A stretch of 64,000 nt of DNA from Planktothrix sp. PCC 11201 (GCF_900009135.1 NZ_LT797701.1:283206-347205), one strand, 5' to 3'; numbered from the stretch's first letter, positions 19,801-32,530 are shown. A program made the numbers and translations. Notes: generated from the sequence alone by a model not told the origin.

Positions 19801-22800
19801 GGAGGTACTATTGGGCAAGAAGGGGACGTTAAGGTTATTAGCCGTCGGAGGTTGGTTAACATCCACCAGGACTAAATCAACTATTGCCGACTGCACCGAA
19901 ACCGTCCCTTGATTATCCGTAGCAGTGTAACTAAAGCCACCTCCGTCAAAGTTTCCTGTAGCTTTAAATTGCAGTTGAGAAGCCTGTTCGGGTGTAATAG
20001 TTTGAGTCAGGGTGACAGGGTTTCCATTCAGTAATAACACCCCATCCGTCTGCTCGGGTAAAGCTGTAATCGTATAATTTGCTATGTTTCCATCGGTATC
20101 TGTCCCTGATAGACTCGGTAGATTTACGGTGCTATTCGGAATAACTAGGGTACTTAAATTATTGGGAATCGGAGGTTGATTAACCGGAGGTTCAATCAAG
20201 CCAATAGTTCCGGCTCCGGTAGAAGTCAAACCTTGATTATCCGTGACTGTGTAACTAAAGCCACTGCCATTAAAACTACCCGTAGATTGAAATTGTAGAC
20301 GAGTCGCTTCTTCGGGGGTTAAAACCTGATTCGCGGTTACAGGTTGACCATCGAGGAGCAGCACCCCATCAGCTATATCTGGTAAGCTAGTAATCGTAAA
20401 GCTGGCGACTGTGCCATCGGGATCACTTCCAGATAAGCTCACGGGCACAGTGGTATTGGGGGTGACAGAAACATTCAGGTTATTCGCTACAGGCGGTTGA
20501 TTCACCGCAGGCGCAATTAAGCTAACAACGGCAGGACTTGGGGAAATTAAACCTTGATTATCCGTAACCGTATAAGTAAAACTACCACCATTAAAGTTGC
20601 CTGTGGTTTGGAATTGCAGTTGAGCAGCTTCTTGAGGGGTTAAAACCTGATTCACCTGCACGGGTTGACCATTAAGCAGTAATACGCCATCGGCTGCATC
20701 TGGTAAGCTACTAATCGTGATACTCGCTACCGTTCCATCAGGATCTTGTCCAGATAATAGAACTGTTGTCGTACTATTCGGAGTTAAAACCAGGTTGATA
20801 TTATTAGCATTCGGAGGTTGATTCACCACGGTCGGCTGAATCAAAGTTACCGTTGCTGGGGTGGAGTCAGTGGCTCCTTGATTATCCGTAACCGTATAAC
20901 CAAAACTACCCCCATTAAAGGTTCCTATGGCTTGGAATTGCAGTTGAGAGGCTTCTTGAGGCGTTAAAACCTGATTGAGTGTTACGGGTTGACCATTGAG
21001 CAGTAACACTCCATCAGCGATATCCGGTAAGCTGGTAATCGTAAAACTGGCAATACTACCATCCGGGTCAGTTCCTGATAGTGAGATAGGAATCTTACTA
21101 TTCGGTAAAACCGCAGCATTCAGGTTATCAGCCACCGGAGAAATATTCTCTGGTGCGGGTGTTGGTGTTGGTGCTGGTGGTGCGGGAGTTGGTGCGGGAG
21201 TTGGTGCGGGAGTTGGTGCGGGAGTTGGTGCGGGAGTTGGTGCTGGAGTCGGTGCGGGAGTTGGTGCTGGAGTTGGTGCTGGAGTTGGTGCTGGAGTTGG
21301 TGCTGGAGTTGGTGCTGGAGTTGGTGTCACATTGATGGTTAAGGTATTGGGTGATTGGTCAAGGTTGACACCGTTATTAGCTATCCCTCCATCATCTTGA
21401 ACTTGGAAGGTAAAGTTGGCGTAGTTATTGCCGTTTTGGTTGGGAGCCGGGGTAAATTTTAGGTTTCCAGTTGTAATGTCATTGACGGTGACAAAACTTC
21501 CTGCGGTGACGGGTGTACCGTTTAAAGTCAGGCTTCCGGTTGTTGGTAGGGTGGTAATTTTGACTTGAGCGAAGTTATTGTTATCGAGACTATCGCTGAA
21601 ACCAAAGTCATTTGTTGTGAAGGTATAAGCGATGTCCTCATTGGTGGTGACGGTTTTGTCTGTTCCTGATGGCTCATCGTTAACCGGAGTTACATTGATG
21701 GTTAAGGTATTGGGTGATTGGTCAAGGTTGACACCGTTATTAGCTATCCCTCCATCATCTTGAACTTGGAAGGTAAAGTTGGCGTAGTTATTGCCGTTTT
21801 GGTTGGGAGCCGGGGTAAATTTTAGGTTTCCAGTTGTAATGTCATTGACGGTGACAAAACTTCCTGCGGTGACGGGTGTACCGTTTAAAGTCAGGCTTCC
21901 GGTTGTTGGTAGGGTGGTAATTTTGACTTGAGCGAAGTTATTGTTATCGAGACTATCGCTGAAACCAAAGTCATTTGTTGTGAAGGTATAAGCGATGTCC
22001 TCATTGGTGGTGACGGTTTTGTCTGTTCCTGATGGCTCATCGTTAACCGGAGTCACATTGATGGTTAAGGTATTGGGTGATTGGTCAAGGTTGACATCCC
22101 CATTATTGGCTGTCCCGCCATCATCTTGAACTTGGAAGGTAAAGTTGGCGTAGTTATTACCGTTTTGGTTGGGAGCCGGGGTAAATTTTAGGTTTCCCGT
22201 TGTAATGTCATTGACGGTGACAAAACTTCCTGCGGTGACGGGTGTACCGTTTAAAGTCAGGCTTCCGGTTGTTGGTAGGGTGGTAATTTTGACTTGAGCG
22301 AAGTTATTGTTATCGAGAATATCGCTGAAACCAAAGTCATTTGTTGTGAAGGTATAAGCCGTATCTTCATTGGTGATGACGGTTTTGTCTGTTCCTGATG
22401 GAGCGTCGTTGACGGGTACAACTGTAATTGTACTAACAGCAGTATTACTAACATTAACACCATCATTAGCAATTACCTTAATGATACGAGAGCCAGCAGT
22501 GGGATTTTGTGAAGTATTCTCGTAGGTAATGCTCTGTAATAAACTCTGTAAGTCAGCCGTTTTAATATTAGTTAAAACGTTATTAACATCGGGTTTAGTG
22601 ATTGTAACTTGCTTTGTAATATCATCGTATTTGACCGTGAAGCTAGTAGTGCCTACTGTAACTGTTGCTATTTGAGTTAGATTCAGGGGAAACTGTGTAC
22701 CCCCTGTACCCCCAATTGTTAAAACTTCTGAGGCTCCATTTAATACACCAGAAATCCCCAGGGTAAGACTAATAATATCCTGATTGGGATCAATTCCATC

Positions 22801-24483
22801 GGGATCGCTAACGGTGGCAATATTACTAGCAATATAAACCTGACCATTGCCTTCGGTGAAGGTTGTGGCATAAGAGGTTGTGGTATTATCATTTATATCG
22901 GTAGTACCGCCATTCAAATCAACAACGGGGGGAGAACCCAGGGTTAATACTTTTAAGTTCGCAACTTCATGAATATTTGTCGCCGAACCTGTGGAAGCCG
23001 CAAAGCCAAATTTGAAGGTAGAAGGTAAAGTCCCTCCATTGGGTATTTTGATATCCAAAACACCTGGAAATACATATTCATCCGCATCTCCAACTCCATT
23101 AGAATTAGTATCGAAGAAAATGCGTAATTTTCCATCGTTAGATAGTTGAATTCCTACTTTTCTTTTAACACCTGCGTCAGTTCTTTTTGTTGCGGTAGTT
23201 GGCCCATCAATTCCATTCACGCCCGCGGGTAGGGTATTATAAGTAGCAATCCAGGGATAAGACGTGTTGCGATCTTGTTGAGTTTGTGCTACATTAAGAA
23301 ATTCTTTCCCACGAATTGTAATTGAGTCGGGAAGAGGGAGTTTTAGCTTTGGCGGTGTGCTAGTATCCTCTGTTTGTGGACTGCCATCTACGCGAATAGT
23401 CTGATTGTTGCTATTGACCTCTGTAGCAAAGCTTCCATACTCATCAAATCCAATACCAACATAACCTCCAGCGATGCCGTTTGTATTATTAGTGCGGTTT
23501 TGAGCATATCCCAAGGAACCACGGAAAGCCCCTGCCTGGGTTGGAGATTTGGTACCATCAATTAAGAAAAAGCTTAATCCATCCCCTTTATTTATTCCGT
23601 CATCAGTTCCTCCATAAGAGTAATAATCAAATAATATAGTTAGTCCAGAGGCAGAAGAAATAGGTGTATTGTAAATGACAAAACCGGACTGATCTTTGGT
23701 GGATTGAGTTAGTCTTAATGCACCATTACCTTCGCTATCAATCGGTGTAGGATTTGTTCCTGTAGGAACGCCTGGAATCCCTCCAGGTTGTGGAGTGCTA
23801 TTACTTCTTGCTGTTAAGAAAGGAAGGTTATCCGGGGTTGGATTTGTCAGACCACTTCCGGACAGCCAATTAATGGTGGGTGAAGGACTTCCTGGGGGTT
23901 GAGGTGTGAGTGCACTATTCCTAAAAGATTCATCGACTAATGTTTTCAGTAATACCCCTTCATAGTTGAATAAGGTTTGATTGTCAAAGGCTGAACCTGC
24001 TTCAATTGTTCCGGTTGCATATTCTAAATTCCAATCTCGGCCAAACTGAATACTACCAGTTAAATTCTCGGATGCGGCGATATCGGCTTGAGTCAGTTGG
24101 GATAAATTTGTAACGAAAGATTCTCCTAAACTTCCAGACGCAACATTACATCCATATAATAAAATATCAGCATTTTCACTTAATCCGGTTTGCCATTTTT
24201 GGAACTGTTCAGTATATTTAGTGAGGGTATTTTGATCTAAAAGTGTATTGCCTAACTGTAAACTCCCACTTTCACCATGAGAAATAATATGGAGGGCATC
24301 GATATCTTTTTGTGTAGAAAGAATATAACTAATTTGAGCGATTCCATCTTGATTAGGATCGAGTATAATAACTTCTGCGTTTGGATCAACCCCTTGCAGT
24401 AATGTCTCGTAGTTTTCGACATTAGAATCCATGAAAACGACTGTTTTCAGGGGGTCTTGAATAGAATTCTGGTGAGATAACAT
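16900..24483 (-). CDS. giant DUF4347 / lectin / cadherin-like / RTX surface protein
   Basis: A 2527-residue modular protein. Residues ~13-165 form a DUF4347 domain (V-x-F-M-D-S-N-V start, [14 protein letters not shown], then [11 protein letters not shown]). Residues ~175-520 resemble an L-type lectin jellyroll. Residues ~530-700 are cadherin-like, followed by three near-identical 121-residue repeats (~690-1050), a TPAP-type linker (~1053-1113) and about ten cadherin-like repeats (~1120-2000). A second Pro/Thr linker and a CGIC pair follow (~1990-2025). RTX nonapeptides (GGxGNDTLx) that bind calcium cover ~2060-2460, ahead of an RTX C-terminal cap. There is no Sec signal; export by a type I system that recognises the C-terminus is the usual route. 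Likely a calcium-stabilised surface or adhesion protein. No exporter genes are adjacent. Confidence 0.9.
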   Translation of the reverse strand: MLSHQNSIQDPLKTVVFMDSNVENYETLLQGVDPNAEVIILDPNQDGIAQISYILSTQKDIDALHIISHGESGSLQLGNTLLDQNTLTKYTEQFQKWQTGLSENADILLYGCNVASGSLGESFVTNLSQLTQADIAASENLTGSIQFGRDWNLEYATGTIEAGSAFDNQTLFNYEGVLLKTLVDESFRNSALTPQPPGSPSPTINWLSGSGLTNPTPDNLPFLTARSNSTPQPGGIPGVPTGTNPTPIDSEGNGALRLTQSTKDQSGFVIYNTPISSASGLTILFDYYSYGGTDDGINKGDGLSFFLIDGTKSPTQAGAFRGSLGYAQNRTNNTNGIAGGYVGIGFDEYGSFATEVNSNNQTIRVDGSPQTEDTSTPPKLKLPLPDSITIRGKEFLNVAQTQQDRNTSYPWIATYNTLPAGVNGIDGPTTATKRTDAGVKRKVGIQLSNDGKLRIFFDTNSNGVGDADEYVFPGVLDIKIPNGGTLPSTFKFGFAASTGSATNIHEVANLKVLTLGSPPVVDLNGGTTDINDNTTTSYATTFTEGNGQVYIASNIATVSDPDGIDPNQDIISLTLGISGVLNGASEVLTIGGTGGTQFPLNLTQIATVTVGTTSFTVKYDDITKQVTITKPDVNNVLTNIKTADLQSLLQSITYENTSQNPTAGSRIIKVIANDGVNVSNTAVSTITVVPVNDAPSGTDKTVITNEDTAYTFTTNDFGFSDILDNNNFAQVKITTLPTTGSLTLNGTPVTAGSFVTVNDITTGNLKFTPAPNQNGNNYANFTFQVQDDGGTANNGDVNLDQSPNTLTINVTPVNDEPSGTDKTVTTNEDIAYTFTTNDFGFSDSLDNNNFAQVKITTLPTTGSLTLNGTPVTAGSFVTVNDITTGNLKFTPAPNQNGNNYANFTFQVQDDGGIANNGVNLDQSPNTLTINVTPVNDEPSGTDKTVTTNEDIAYTFTTNDFGFSDSLDNNNFAQVKITTLPTTGSLTLNGTPVTAGSFVTVNDITTGNLKFTPAPNQNGNNYANFTFQVQDDGGIANNGVNLDQSPNTLTINVTPTPAPTPAPTPAPTPAPTPAPTPAPTPAPTPAPTPAPTPAPTPAPTPAPPAPTPTPAPENISPVADNLNAAVLPNSKIPISLSGTDPDGSIASFTITSLPDIADGVLLLNGQPVTLNQVLTPQEASQLQFQAIGTFNGGSFGYTVTDNQGATDSTPATVTLIQPTVVNQPPNANNINLVLTPNSTTTVLLSGQDPDGTVASITISSLPDAADGVLLLNGQPVQVNQVLTPQEAAQLQFQTTGNFNGGSFTYTVTDNQGLISPSPAVVSLIAPAVNQPPVANNLNVSVTPNTTVPVSLSGSDPDGTVASFTITSLPDIADGVLLLDGQPVTANQVLTPEEATRLQFQSTGSFNGSGFSYTVTDNQGLTSTGAGTIGLIEPPVNQPPIPNNLSTLVIPNSTVNLPSLSGTDTDGNIANYTITALPEQTDGVLLLNGNPVTLTQTITPEQASQLQFKATGNFDGGGFSYTATDNQGTVSVQSAIVDLVLVDVNQPPTANNLNVPFLPNSTSLIPPLSGTDADGTIANFTITQLPNPADGVLLLNGKPVELNQILTPEEAAQLQFQSTGSSNEVVFAYKTIDNEGLISPTAATVSLVPLDVNLPPVANNLDLPVQPNSTVNVPPLSGTDADGTIASFTITQLPDPADGILLLNGQPVTANQVLTPEEASQLQFQSTGNFDGGGFSYTVTDDKGATSTGTTVNLNFEPIPNQPPVATDQSLETSPNTPITFNIADQATDLDGTLNLATVDLDPNTPGQQKTLTLENQGTFQVDDQGNITFTPVAGFAGVATLSYTVEDDQGTVSNPAKVEITLPNQPPVAENVTLEGVVNNSGAVELPDLLVTDLTGTVVSYDLTNLPTAEEGTLFLGETPITDPSQAQGLTPEQVQTLTFTPNPNFTGSFVLNYQATDSFGATSNVATLTISVVAAPSVTPSPTPSPTPSPVPTPTPEPIPSPTPVPSPEPTPVPTSAPTSTPVPAANRECGICLPAPKLLDVVFPEPPVLGLISPNPTSNILNGTENNDTLTGTVLNQSIFAFGGDDWITAFTGNDNIYAGEGNDTVDATSGNDLVEGGLGNDYLRGSYGNDTLQGQEGNDTLLAGIDDPSLPKDLEGQDLLLGGQGDDFLSGNENNDTLLGGDGNDIGYGGQNNDLIFGDHGNDTLYGDEGNDTLIGSPSDGSAIAAQEQDVLYGYTGEDLLHGGIGNDTVYGGTGNDFIFGGQDDDLLRGELGADTIYGDEGNDTLFGDNLNINGETDPLSNEGDGPDLLWGGAGDDAIYGNRNNDTLMGGEGSDTVYGGEQDDVLYGDAGNDLLFGDQGTDIICASDGDDTIYGGVGGHNIVGNSSDRDQLSGGAGNDLILANEGENLLCGGDGNDTLYSGQQNDTLNGGAGDDWLFGDLGDDLITGGTGKDRFVIGADTGFDQITDFRVGEDFLVLSKSLTLNQLTIIQEGTSTLISLGEQPLVRLAGVQANLILSNSFEVLG
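18395..18555 (-). repeat. Pro/Thr/Ser-rich coding minisatellite before the RTX region
   Basis: Within the giant gene a G-rich plus-strand tract (minus-strand product P-T-P-x-P repeats) encodes a flexible linker between the last cadherin-like repeat and the CGIC/RTX part. Units are imperfect multiples of 6 and 12 bp, so length changes would stay in frame. Confidence 0.7.
21149..21330 (-). repeat. 12-bp coding minisatellite (TPAP)n
   Basis: About fourteen copies of a 12-bp unit (GGTGCGGGAGTT or GGTGCTGGAGTT on the plus strand) encode Thr-Pro-Ala-Pro repeats in the giant protein. Two third-position variants are clustered in blocks, as expected from slippage or unequal exchange. Changes in unit number keep the frame. 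Confidence 0.85.
21331..22422 (-). repeat. three tandem ~363-bp near-identical repeats inside the giant gene
   Basis: Units begin at 21331, 21694 and 22057, a period of 363 bp (121 residues), each encoding one cadherin-like domain. The two lower-coordinate units look almost identical at DNA level. The 22057 unit differs by an extra codon (D in NNGDVN) and a few substitutions. Such high nucleotide identity between domains points to recent amplification or continuing conversion. Confidence 0.85.
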
Positions 24484-24877
24484 ACCCTAAATTTCCTTGA
24501 TTTGGCTAGTTTTTAAACAAATATATGGGTTAACTAAAACTTGAATCTGCACCTGATGGAAATCGATACACTTCTGTGATACTCTTAGCATTAAGCAGAA
24601 AAAAGGCATCGCAATTTACACTTTCCCTCAAGTGTAGATGCGTGGGTTGGAGGGATTGATTCAGTTTGTACCAGATGTGAAAGTGTCACATTTGCAATTG
24701 ACAAAATGTTAAAAAAGTGTTAAGGATTCTATGATCAGTCAAAAATGTCACTAATTTCGCTGAAATTGAATGGAAGAAATTGAATGGAATATAACTGCCT
24801 AAAATATTATTAAAGAATATCCTCGTAACCTGGCATAGAATATAGTATAAACTTCCTGGCTAAGAGCGACCTCACGG
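24484..24877. promoter_or_regulatory. 394-bp divergent intergenic region with two inverted repeats
   Basis: This gap separates the divergent starts of the giant RTX gene and a histidine kinase. It holds a 7-bp perfect inverted repeat (TACACTT, 24617-24623, with AAGTGTA, 24630-24636). It also holds TGTGA-AAGTG-TCACA at 24676-24690, which resembles a CRP-type half-site pair but with a five-base rather than six-base spacer. AT-rich TATAGTATAA near 24844 could be the kinase -10 region. Regulation is not proven. Confidence 0.4.
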
Positions 24878-26590
24878 ATGTCTCTAATTTCGTCTCAACA
24901 TAACTTAACCAAAAGTAAAAATTCTCCTGGCATTGTCCTGTCTATGTTTAATCGTTTAAGCATTCGGCAAAAAATTGGCTGGGGTTATGGGGTGGTAATC
25001 GGGGTCGTCCTTATGGGTGTGACCTCGGCCTTCTTGGTGGCGACCTATTCGGTGCGACCTTTGCGTACCCAATTAGAAATTGACCAACAAAAGGCAAAAG
25101 TTCTCGATGGACTCAGCCAAAGTCTACTCCAGTTAAAGCATAATCAGGATAACCTCGCGCAGTTCCTTAGCGATAGCAAGGACACGGAAAAAATTGAACG
25201 GGGAGTTTCCGCCCTGCGTTCAAATATCTTTGTGATGAATAATCAATTGCAACAACTGCAAGATATTCCTGAAACCACGGATATTAAAATTCAACAGGAT
25301 TATCAAGCCCTACAGGACTTAACCCAACGCTATAAAGAACGGTTGACTAACTATTCAGAACAGTTTGAAATCCTGATTCAAACTACGGAAAAACCGAATC
25401 TGAATCCTCAAATTTTACAGTCGGTTCAAAAATCCTTGATTAACTTAAATCGGACAACTGGGATTATTCAAGTTTATCCGGTTTATGCTGAAACAACTCA
25501 ACTAGAAAATAGATTCAGAAAGCGGGCTGAAACGGCTCTAAAAGATTATGAAAAAATTGAATTGATTGGCAACATTATTATTGTTACCACTGTCGTTATT
25601 TCCAGTGGATTGGCCATCGTATTTGCAATTTTTACGGGTCACATGATTGCAACTCCCTTAGATATTATGATTAAGGTCGCAGAACAGGTGAGTGAGGAAT
25701 CGGATTTTGCCCTACAAGCTCCTGTGACCAGTTCCGATGAAATTGGGGTGCTAACCGAATCTTTAAATCATCTGATTCAACGGGTAGCTGAATATACGGA
25801 AGAATTACAGAAAGCCAAAATTATGGCGGAAGCAGCTAACCGTTCTAAAAGTGTGTTTTTAGCCAATATGAGTCATGAACTTCGCACGCCGTTAAATGCG
25901 ATTATTGGCTATAGTGAAATGCTGCATGATGAATCGGAAGATTTAGGGTATACGGACTTTTTACCCGACTTAGAACGAATTCAAACCGCCGGAAAACATC
26001 TGCGAGATATGATTAGTGATATCTTAGATATTTCTAAAATTGAGGCTGGTCATGTTACTCTCTATTTAGAAAATTTCCCCGTTGATAAACTCATAGAAGA
26101 TGTGATTACCACGGCGACACCTTTAGCAGAAAAAAATAATAATATTTTGAAGGTCAAGACCAAACCGAATATTGGAACTATGTATGCTGATATGCCAAAA
26201 GTTCGACAAATTCTGTTAAATTTACTCAGCAATGCTTCTAAGTTTACCGAAAAAGGAACGATTTATTTAATTGCTGAACGCACCCAAGAAAAACCCCCGA
26301 TTCCAGAAGATGATGAATTTATGTATGGAATGGTGGCTAATTCGTCTCAATATTTAGTGTTCCGGGTTAAAGATTCGGGGATTGGGATGACCGAAGATCA
26401 ATTACAACATATTTTTAAACCGTTTATTCAAGCTGATCCTTCTACAACCAAACGATTTGGCGGTACTGGGTTGGGACTGGCTATTAGTCAGCGTTTATGT
26501 CAAATTCTCGGGGGGGTAATTACGGTGGAAAGTGTGATGGATCAGGGTTCGGTTTTTAGTGTTTGGCTTCCAGTTCATGTTAAGGGATAG
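24878..26590 (+). CDS. membrane sensor histidine kinase with HAMP
   Basis: A 570-residue kinase. Helix 1 lies near residues 34-58, a periplasmic sensor region rich in coiled-coil-like Gln/Leu spans ~59-225, and helix 2 lies near 229-255. HAMP follows at ~256-310. The H-box [10 protein letters not shown] carries the phospho-accepting H333, and the HATPase has N-box [18 protein letters not shown] and GGTGLGL motifs. No receiver domain is fused and no response regulator adjoins, so it is probably an orphan kinase. A downstream ATG at codon 23 ([10 protein letters not shown]) is a plausible alternative start. It diverges from the giant RTX gene. Confidence 0.93.
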   Translation: MSLISSQHNLTKSKNSPGIVLSMFNRLSIRQKIGWGYGVVIGVVLMGVTSAFLVATYSVRPLRTQLEIDQQKAKVLDGLSQSLLQLKHNQDNLAQFLSDSKDTEKIERGVSALRSNIFVMNNQLQQLQDIPETTDIKIQQDYQALQDLTQRYKERLTNYSEQFEILIQTTEKPNLNPQILQSVQKSLINLNRTTGIIQVYPVYAETTQLENRFRKRAETALKDYEKIELIGNIIIVTTVVISSGLAIVFAIFTGHMIATPLDIMIKVAEQVSEESDFALQAPVTSSDEIGVLTESLNHLIQRVAEYTEELQKAKIMAEAANRSKSVFLANMSHELRTPLNAIIGYSEMLHDESEDLGYTDFLPDLERIQTAGKHLRDMISDILDISKIEAGHVTLYLENFPVDKLIEDVITTATPLAEKNNNILKVKTKPNIGTMYADMPKVRQILLNLLSNASKFTEKGTIYLIAERTQEKPPIPEDDEFMYGMVANSSQYLVFRVKDSGIGMTEDQLQHIFKPFIQADPSTTKRFGGTGLGLAISQRLCQILGGVITVESVMDQGSVFSVWLPVHVKG

Positions 26591-26632
26591 GGAACAGGGA
26601 ACAGGGAATAGGGAATGGGTAATGGGTAATGG
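26583..26632. repeat. short tandem heptanucleotide-like repeats
   Basis: GGGAACA, GGGAATA and GGGTAAT units repeat head to tail in the 43-bp gap between two convergent kinase genes. Such short tandemly repeated repetitive sequences are a known cyanobacterial feature. Similar GGGAATA motifs occur at about 7708-7730. Confidence 0.6.
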
Positions 26633-26633
26633 G

Positions 26634-29345
26634 TTAGGCGGTGGAGGAATGGACTTCTAAAAGACGATTGGAATTGCGTCTAAACTCTTGTTTTAAGGGC
26701 AATTCTATCACAAATTCCGTGCCCTTTCCGACTTCAGAAGCACAGAAAAGTTTACCATGATGTTTGGCAATAATTTGATAACTAATGGCTAATCCTAAAC
26801 CTGTCCCTTTCCCGACGGGTTTGGTGGTAAAAAATGGTTCAAATAAACGGTGTTTGACCCGTTCTGTCATGCCATTTCCATTATCAGTAATTCGGATCAC
26901 GACTCGGTTCGCTTCATTCAATTCTGTCCGAATCCGAATTGTGGGGGAGGTAGCGGAAATTTGCCATCCGGGGGTGGGAGAATGGGGATGGGGAAGGGGG
27001 TGCAAAAACTTAGATTCTTCTTCTAATACCGCGTCAATGGCATTATTTAAGAGATTCATAAACACTTGATTTAACTGACCCGGATAACATTCGGTTTTGG
27101 GTAGGTTTCCATATTCTTTAATGATTTGAATGGGAGGATTGCGTTTATCCCGGGGGTTATTTGCTTGGGGGCGTAGTCGATGTTGCAAAATCAATAAGGT
27201 GTTTTCTAAGCCATCATGAATATTAACGGGTTTCATGTCGGCTTCATCTAATCGAGAAAAGTTGCGGAGTGAGAGCACAATTTCTCGAATTCGGTTGGCT
27301 CCGACTTTCATTGAGGATAAAATTTTGGGCAAATCATCGAGAATAAACTCTAACTCAATAGTTTCTTGATGCTGTTTAATTTCGGCATGGGGTTGGGGAT
27401 AATGCTGTTCATAAAGGGCGATTAATTCCAACAAGTCTTGGATATATTGATTGGCGTAGTTAATGTTACCATAAATAAAGGTAATCGGATTATTAATTTC
27501 ATGGGCAATTCCGGCGACTAATTGACCTAAACTGGATAATTTTTCGGTTTGAATCAGTTGGGCTTGAGCCTGTCCTAATTCCCTTAATGTTAGTTCTAAT
27601 TGTTGGGCTTTGGCTCGTTCTCGGGCCTCCGATTGACGCAGGGCTTCTTCGGCTTTTCGGCGATCGCCAATATCTTTAACCGTTCCGGTCATTCTTAGGG
27701 GTTGTTGCTGTTCATCCCGCACCACGACTTTACCCTGATTCAGAATCCATTTCCATTCCCCAGAACGGCTTAACATCCGATGTTCAATTTGACAAAAGGG
27801 GGTTTGTCCCTCTAAATGTTGTTTGAGAACTTCAACGACTTGCTCCCGATCTTCTGGATGAACTAACTTTAACCAAGAGCGGGCTTTTCCCTGAATTTTG
27901 TTGGTTTCATATCCCAACATTGAACTCCATTGGGGACTAAAATAAACCTCTCCGGTGACTAAATTCCAATCCCATAATCCTTGATCGGTTCCGGCTAAAG
28001 CTAATTTTAACCGTTCTTCACTGGCTTTTAAGGCTTCAGAGGCTTGGCGTTTTTCAGTAATATCAAAAATGGCTCCATTTAACCAACAAATTGCATCTTC
28101 TTCTGTAAAAATAACCTGTCCTTTTTCATAGACCCAACGAATCTTTCCATCGACTTTGATTAAACGGTATTCTAAAATATAGGGCTGTCGAGATTCAAAA
28201 CTGACCCTAATTTTGCGTTTAACTTTCGCCAGATCATCGGGATGAATAATACTATTAAAGGAGCGGACTCGATTTTGAATAAAATCCGCCGCCGGATATC
28301 CGGTAATTACTTCAATTCCTTGACTTAAAAACACCATCATCCGATCTTCTTCTAAAACCCCTCGATAAACTGCACCCGGAATATTAGCCACTAGGGAGCG
28401 ATATTCTCCTTGGCGTTCTCGTAATGTCCGTTCAATTTGTTTGCGATCACTAATATCTCGGGCAAAGGCACATTGATATTCTCTCCCATTAAAATTCAGA
28501 TGATTAATCATAATTTCCACGGGAAAAATTCGATTATGTTTGGTGCGATGACGGGCTTCAATATTCAAAGAACCACAACGTCTTAAAATCTTCCAATGTA
28601 ATGACCAGGAGGTGGCGGGAAAGTCGGGGTTAATATCATGAATGGTTAAACTCAATAATTCTTCGGGTGCATAACCCAGGGAACGACAGGCGGCGTCATT
28701 AACATATAAAATTTCTCCATCTTCTCCCACCCATAAAATAGCATCCGCCGCTTTATCAATGGAGAATTTAGTCAGTTTTAAAACTTCTTCAATGGGTTGC
28801 TGGGAATCCAATTTAAAGGGAAACGTGGCGTCCAGTTTAAACAAATTATTAAAATTAGATCGCAGTTTATCTAATGTGGAATGGGAGGGAGAAACTTTAT
28901 CCTCAATTTGATCGGGGGTTAAGGATGCAATCAAGGGTTTTTTAACTCGGTGAGAATTAATGATCTGAATTAATCCCCCCATTCCCAAGAAAAAGATTAA
29001 GGCTACGATGAATTGACTGCCTCTTAACGCTGGGTTGAGAGGATATTTCCACATTAATAAATGGATTAGATGTAGGGTTCCATTGGCAATCAAAGCTAAT
29101 CCTAAAAACCCCAAAATTTTGATTAAGGGTTGAGAATCAGCCCAATTAATGTTTAAAGATTTTACCACCTTAGACAGAAAAGAAGGTTTTAACCGAGGGG
29201 GGGTAAATAAATGATTAATCAGTAAAAAAGCCAAAGCATAGTGAATCAAAATGATCAGCAATTCTGAACTAAAAGTCAGAAACTCCAGGGGACTGTTGCT
29301 GATGGGATTAGGGGAACACAGGGGTGATAATCCGAGTAAAGTCAT
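26634..29345 (-). CDS. multi-PAS sensor histidine kinase
   Basis: A 903-residue kinase. Three or four hydrophobic helices occupy residues ~25-130. Three PAS/PAC domains follow: a first near 190-300 (ADAILWVGEDGEILYVNDAACRSLGY), a second near 310-430, and a third near 440-560 with a PAS_3-like fold. A coiled-coil linker ends in the H-box GQLVAGIAHEINNP, in which H615 is the likely phosphorylation site, and the HATPase has DNGNGM and [10 protein letters not shown] motifs. The AHEINNP type is common in orphan cyanobacterial kinases. No response regulator adjoins. An insert of ~20 His/Pro-rich residues lies between the N-box and the next strand. Ligand is unknown. Confidence 0.93.
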   Translation of the reverse strand: MTLLGLSPLCSPNPISNSPLEFLTFSSELLIILIHYALAFLLINHLFTPPRLKPSFLSKVVKSLNINWADSQPLIKILGFLGLALIANGTLHLIHLLMWKYPLNPALRGSQFIVALIFFLGMGGLIQIINSHRVKKPLIASLTPDQIEDKVSPSHSTLDKLRSNFNNLFKLDATFPFKLDSQQPIEEVLKLTKFSIDKAADAILWVGEDGEILYVNDAACRSLGYAPEELLSLTIHDINPDFPATSWSLHWKILRRCGSLNIEARHRTKHNRIFPVEIMINHLNFNGREYQCAFARDISDRKQIERTLRERQGEYRSLVANIPGAVYRGVLEEDRMMVFLSQGIEVITGYPAADFIQNRVRSFNSIIHPDDLAKVKRKIRVSFESRQPYILEYRLIKVDGKIRWVYEKGQVIFTEEDAICWLNGAIFDITEKRQASEALKASEERLKLALAGTDQGLWDWNLVTGEVYFSPQWSSMLGYETNKIQGKARSWLKLVHPEDREQVVEVLKQHLEGQTPFCQIEHRMLSRSGEWKWILNQGKVVVRDEQQQPLRMTGTVKDIGDRRKAEEALRQSEARERAKAQQLELTLRELGQAQAQLIQTEKLSSLGQLVAGIAHEINNPITFIYGNINYANQYIQDLLELIALYEQHYPQPHAEIKQHQETIELEFILDDLPKILSSMKVGANRIREIVLSLRNFSRLDEADMKPVNIHDGLENTLLILQHRLRPQANNPRDKRNPPIQIIKEYGNLPKTECYPGQLNQVFMNLLNNAIDAVLEEESKFLHPLPHPHSPTPGWQISATSPTIRIRTELNEANRVVIRITDNGNGMTERVKHRLFEPFFTTKPVGKGTGLGLAISYQIIAKHHGKLFCASEVGKGTEFVIELPLKQEFRRNSNRLLEVHSSTA

Positions 29346-29416
29346 GGGATTTTAAAAAAAGGCTTAAAAAAATTTTAAACATCCGTTTGATCGCAGCTTT
29401 CAATCCGATTAAGATA

Positions 29417-29577
29417 GAGTTAGGGATTGAAGGTGAACGACCCACACTGACAAACGCGGCAAAGTCTGGGCTTGGTAATTTTGTAGCCCGATACCCTTTG
29501 ACCTACACTTGCCATCAAGGGTTAATGATTAGATTTATTGTTCACAGCGCTGGCCGATCTTCTGTCACCCTGAACTT
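29417..29577 (-). ncRNA. candidate structured RNA, possibly 6S-like
   Basis: Read on the minus strand, the ends pair as AGTT-c-AGGG with CCCT-AACT. After an internal loop, GATCGGCC pairs with GGTCGTTC (7 of 8, one G-U), then GCGCTG with CAGTGT, then ACAA with TTGT. Inner hairpins form from CCCTTGA/TCAAAGGG and GGGCT/AGCCC. The result is a long irregular hairpin of about 160 nt with internal bubbles, the general plan of 6S RNA. An upstream TTGAGC and TATAAG pair could be a promoter (spacing 15). No covariance test was possible, and a 5' leader of the downstream kinase gene is an alternative. Confidence 0.35.
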
Positions 29578-29581
29578 ATAG

Positions 29582-29839
29582 ATTTGGCTAGTCTAGCTCA
29601 ATTGTAAGAAATTATTTAATGTTATTCTACAAATTGCTAAAAATTGTTGTTGTTTTATATATTTATTTAAAGTTTCCTATAGTTTTATTTAACTTGGCCT
29701 AATTATTGCTCACTGATCTGTCTTGGATATCCCGAAATTCCGATCAAGAAGGGGCATAATCTCCAGATTGATTTTCCCCTTCTCACCGAAGGTTAGGGGG
29801 TATAGCAATAGTCAAGGGAATTAGGACGTCAAACCGACC
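29582..29839. other. AT-rich intergenic stretch with no recognised gene
   Basis: Between the structured-RNA candidate and the 3' end of pepA the sequence is AT-rich and has stops in all frames. A TATAGCAAT fragment of a dispersed repeat lies near 29799. I see no gene or clear regulatory site. Confidence 0.5.
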
Positions 29840-31309
29840 CTAACTCAAGACCCAGTTAACCAACATTCGCACTCCATAACCCGTTGCCCCGGCGTTATTA
29901 TAACCGTTGTCTTTATCCGCCCACACCGGGCCAGCCACATCTAAATGGGCCCAGGGAGTTTTTTCCACAAATTGTTTCAGGAATAAGGTAGCTGTGATTG
30001 ACCCTCCTGCCCTTGGCCCGGTATTTTTCATGTCGGCGTGGATGGCTTTTAAACCTTCAAAATATTTTTCTTCTAAGGGCATCCGCCAGAGTTTTTCCCC
30101 GGATGTTTTGGAGGCGGTTTCTAACTCCATTGCCAACTGATCATCGGGACTCCATAACCCGGCAATATCATCTCCTAAAGCAATTACACAGGCGCCGGTT
30201 AAGGTGGCTAAATCAATCATGGCATCCACCCCTAATTTATCAGCAAAAACTAGGGCATCAGCTAGGGTTAATCGTCCTTCAGCATCGGTATTATTCACTT
30301 CAATAGTTTTGCCATTAGAGGCTTTTAGAAAGTCCCCCGGGTGCATGGCGCGGCCGCTAATCATATTTTCTGTTACCGCACTAATAAAATGCACTTCTAC
30401 ATCGGGTTTTAACTGACCAATGGCTTTAGCTGCCCCAAAGGTGGCCCCGGCGCCGCCCATATCGACTTTCATCATTTCAATGCCGCTACCACTGGGTTTA
30501 ATATTCAACCCACCGGAATCAAAGGTTAAGCCTTTTCCAATAATAGCTAATTTGCGCCGGGGAGTGCCCGAGGGACGATAGATTAAATGGATAAATTTAG
30601 GGGGTAAATCCGAGGCTTGGGCAACGCCTAAAAAAGCCCCCATGCCCAATTTTTCGCAATCTTCTTTTTCTAAAATATTCAATTCTAACCCGTATTCTTG
30701 GGCTAGGGATTGAGCCATTTCTGCCATAGTAATTGGGGTGACTTCATTGGCGGGGGCGGCGACTAATTCCCGGGCTAAAATGACCCCAGAACAAATTTGT
30801 TGGGCGCGGGTAATAGCGGATTCTGTGCCGGGTAAACCTAATAATTCAATCTGTTCAATGCCGTGACCTTTTTCGTCGGTTTCTGACTTAAATCGGGTAT
30901 CTTGATGGAGGGCTAATTCTAGGCCTTCGGTAATAGCTTGGGCGGTGGTTTCTGGGGTTTCAAAAATAGGTAAGCTCACCGCAAGAGTTTTGCCTTTGAG
31001 GGATTTTGCGGTTTTGGCAATACTGGCGGCGGCGCGGCGTAAGCTGTCTAATTTTAGAGTATCGGATTGACCTAAACCGACTAAAATTACTTTGCGAATG
31101 GGGCTATTTCCCCCTACACGAGTTGAAATATTGCTATCTGCTTTTCCCTTAAATTCGGTTTCCTCAATCAGTTCTTTTAGAGTTCCGGCAAGTTGATTAT
31201 CTAGGATAGCTAAGTCTGCGGTTAATTCTATCTGATCTTCAAATAAACCCAGGGCGAGGATATCTCCCGACCAGTTCAAGAAGGAGGTGTTAGTGGTTTT
31301 AAAGTCCAT
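29840..31309 (-). CDS. pepA: leucyl aminopeptidase (M17)
   Basis: A 489-residue M17 cytosolic aminopeptidase that releases N-terminal amino acids in peptide turnover. The M17 signature [14 protein letters not shown] is near residue 338. Metal and catalytic segments [16 protein letters not shown] (~256-272) and [14 protein letters not shown] (~279-292) are present. Length is normal and both the divergent N-terminal domain and the catalytic C-terminal domain are complete. It stands alone on the minus strand, 120 bases from the start of the adjoining tocopherol cyclase gene's 3' end. Confidence 0.95.
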   Translation of the reverse strand: MDFKTTNTSFLNWSGDILALGLFEDQIELTADLAILDNQLAGTLKELIEETEFKGKADSNISTRVGGNSPIRKVILVGLGQSDTLKLDSLRRAAASIAKTAKSLKGKTLAVSLPIFETPETTAQAITEGLELALHQDTRFKSETDEKGHGIEQIELLGLPGTESAITRAQQICSGVILARELVAAPANEVTPITMAEMAQSLAQEYGLELNILEKEDCEKLGMGAFLGVAQASDLPPKFIHLIYRPSGTPRRKLAIIGKGLTFDSGGLNIKPSGSGIEMMKVDMGGAGATFGAAKAIGQLKPDVEVHFISAVTENMISGRAMHPGDFLKASNGKTIEVNNTDAEGRLTLADALVFADKLGVDAMIDLATLTGACVIALGDDIAGLWSPDDQLAMELETASKTSGEKLWRMPLEEKYFEGLKAIHADMKNTGPRAGGSITATLFLKQFVEKTPWAHLDVAGPVWADKDNGYNNAGATGYGVRMLVNWVLS

Positions 31310-31429
31310 TGTTGTTGGTGTTTGAGTGACTATAAAAAGTATAAACCTTTTTTGAGTTCAAGAGTTAGGAAAAAGTCCCTGGTGTGACTCTGTTTGAAAA
31401 ATTTTAATGGGGTGAGGATGAAATATAAT

Positions 31430-32530
<1,101 letters not shown>

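Noticed and set aside
21149..21330. Regular repeats that could suggest a CRISPR array
   Set aside because: The units are contiguous 12-mers without unique spacers and encode TPAP in frame. No cas genes are present in the window.
29324..29581. 85-codon plus-strand frame in the pepA-kinase gap
   Set aside because: It has no ribosome site, overlaps the kinase start and lacks protein-like composition; the structured-RNA reading fits better.
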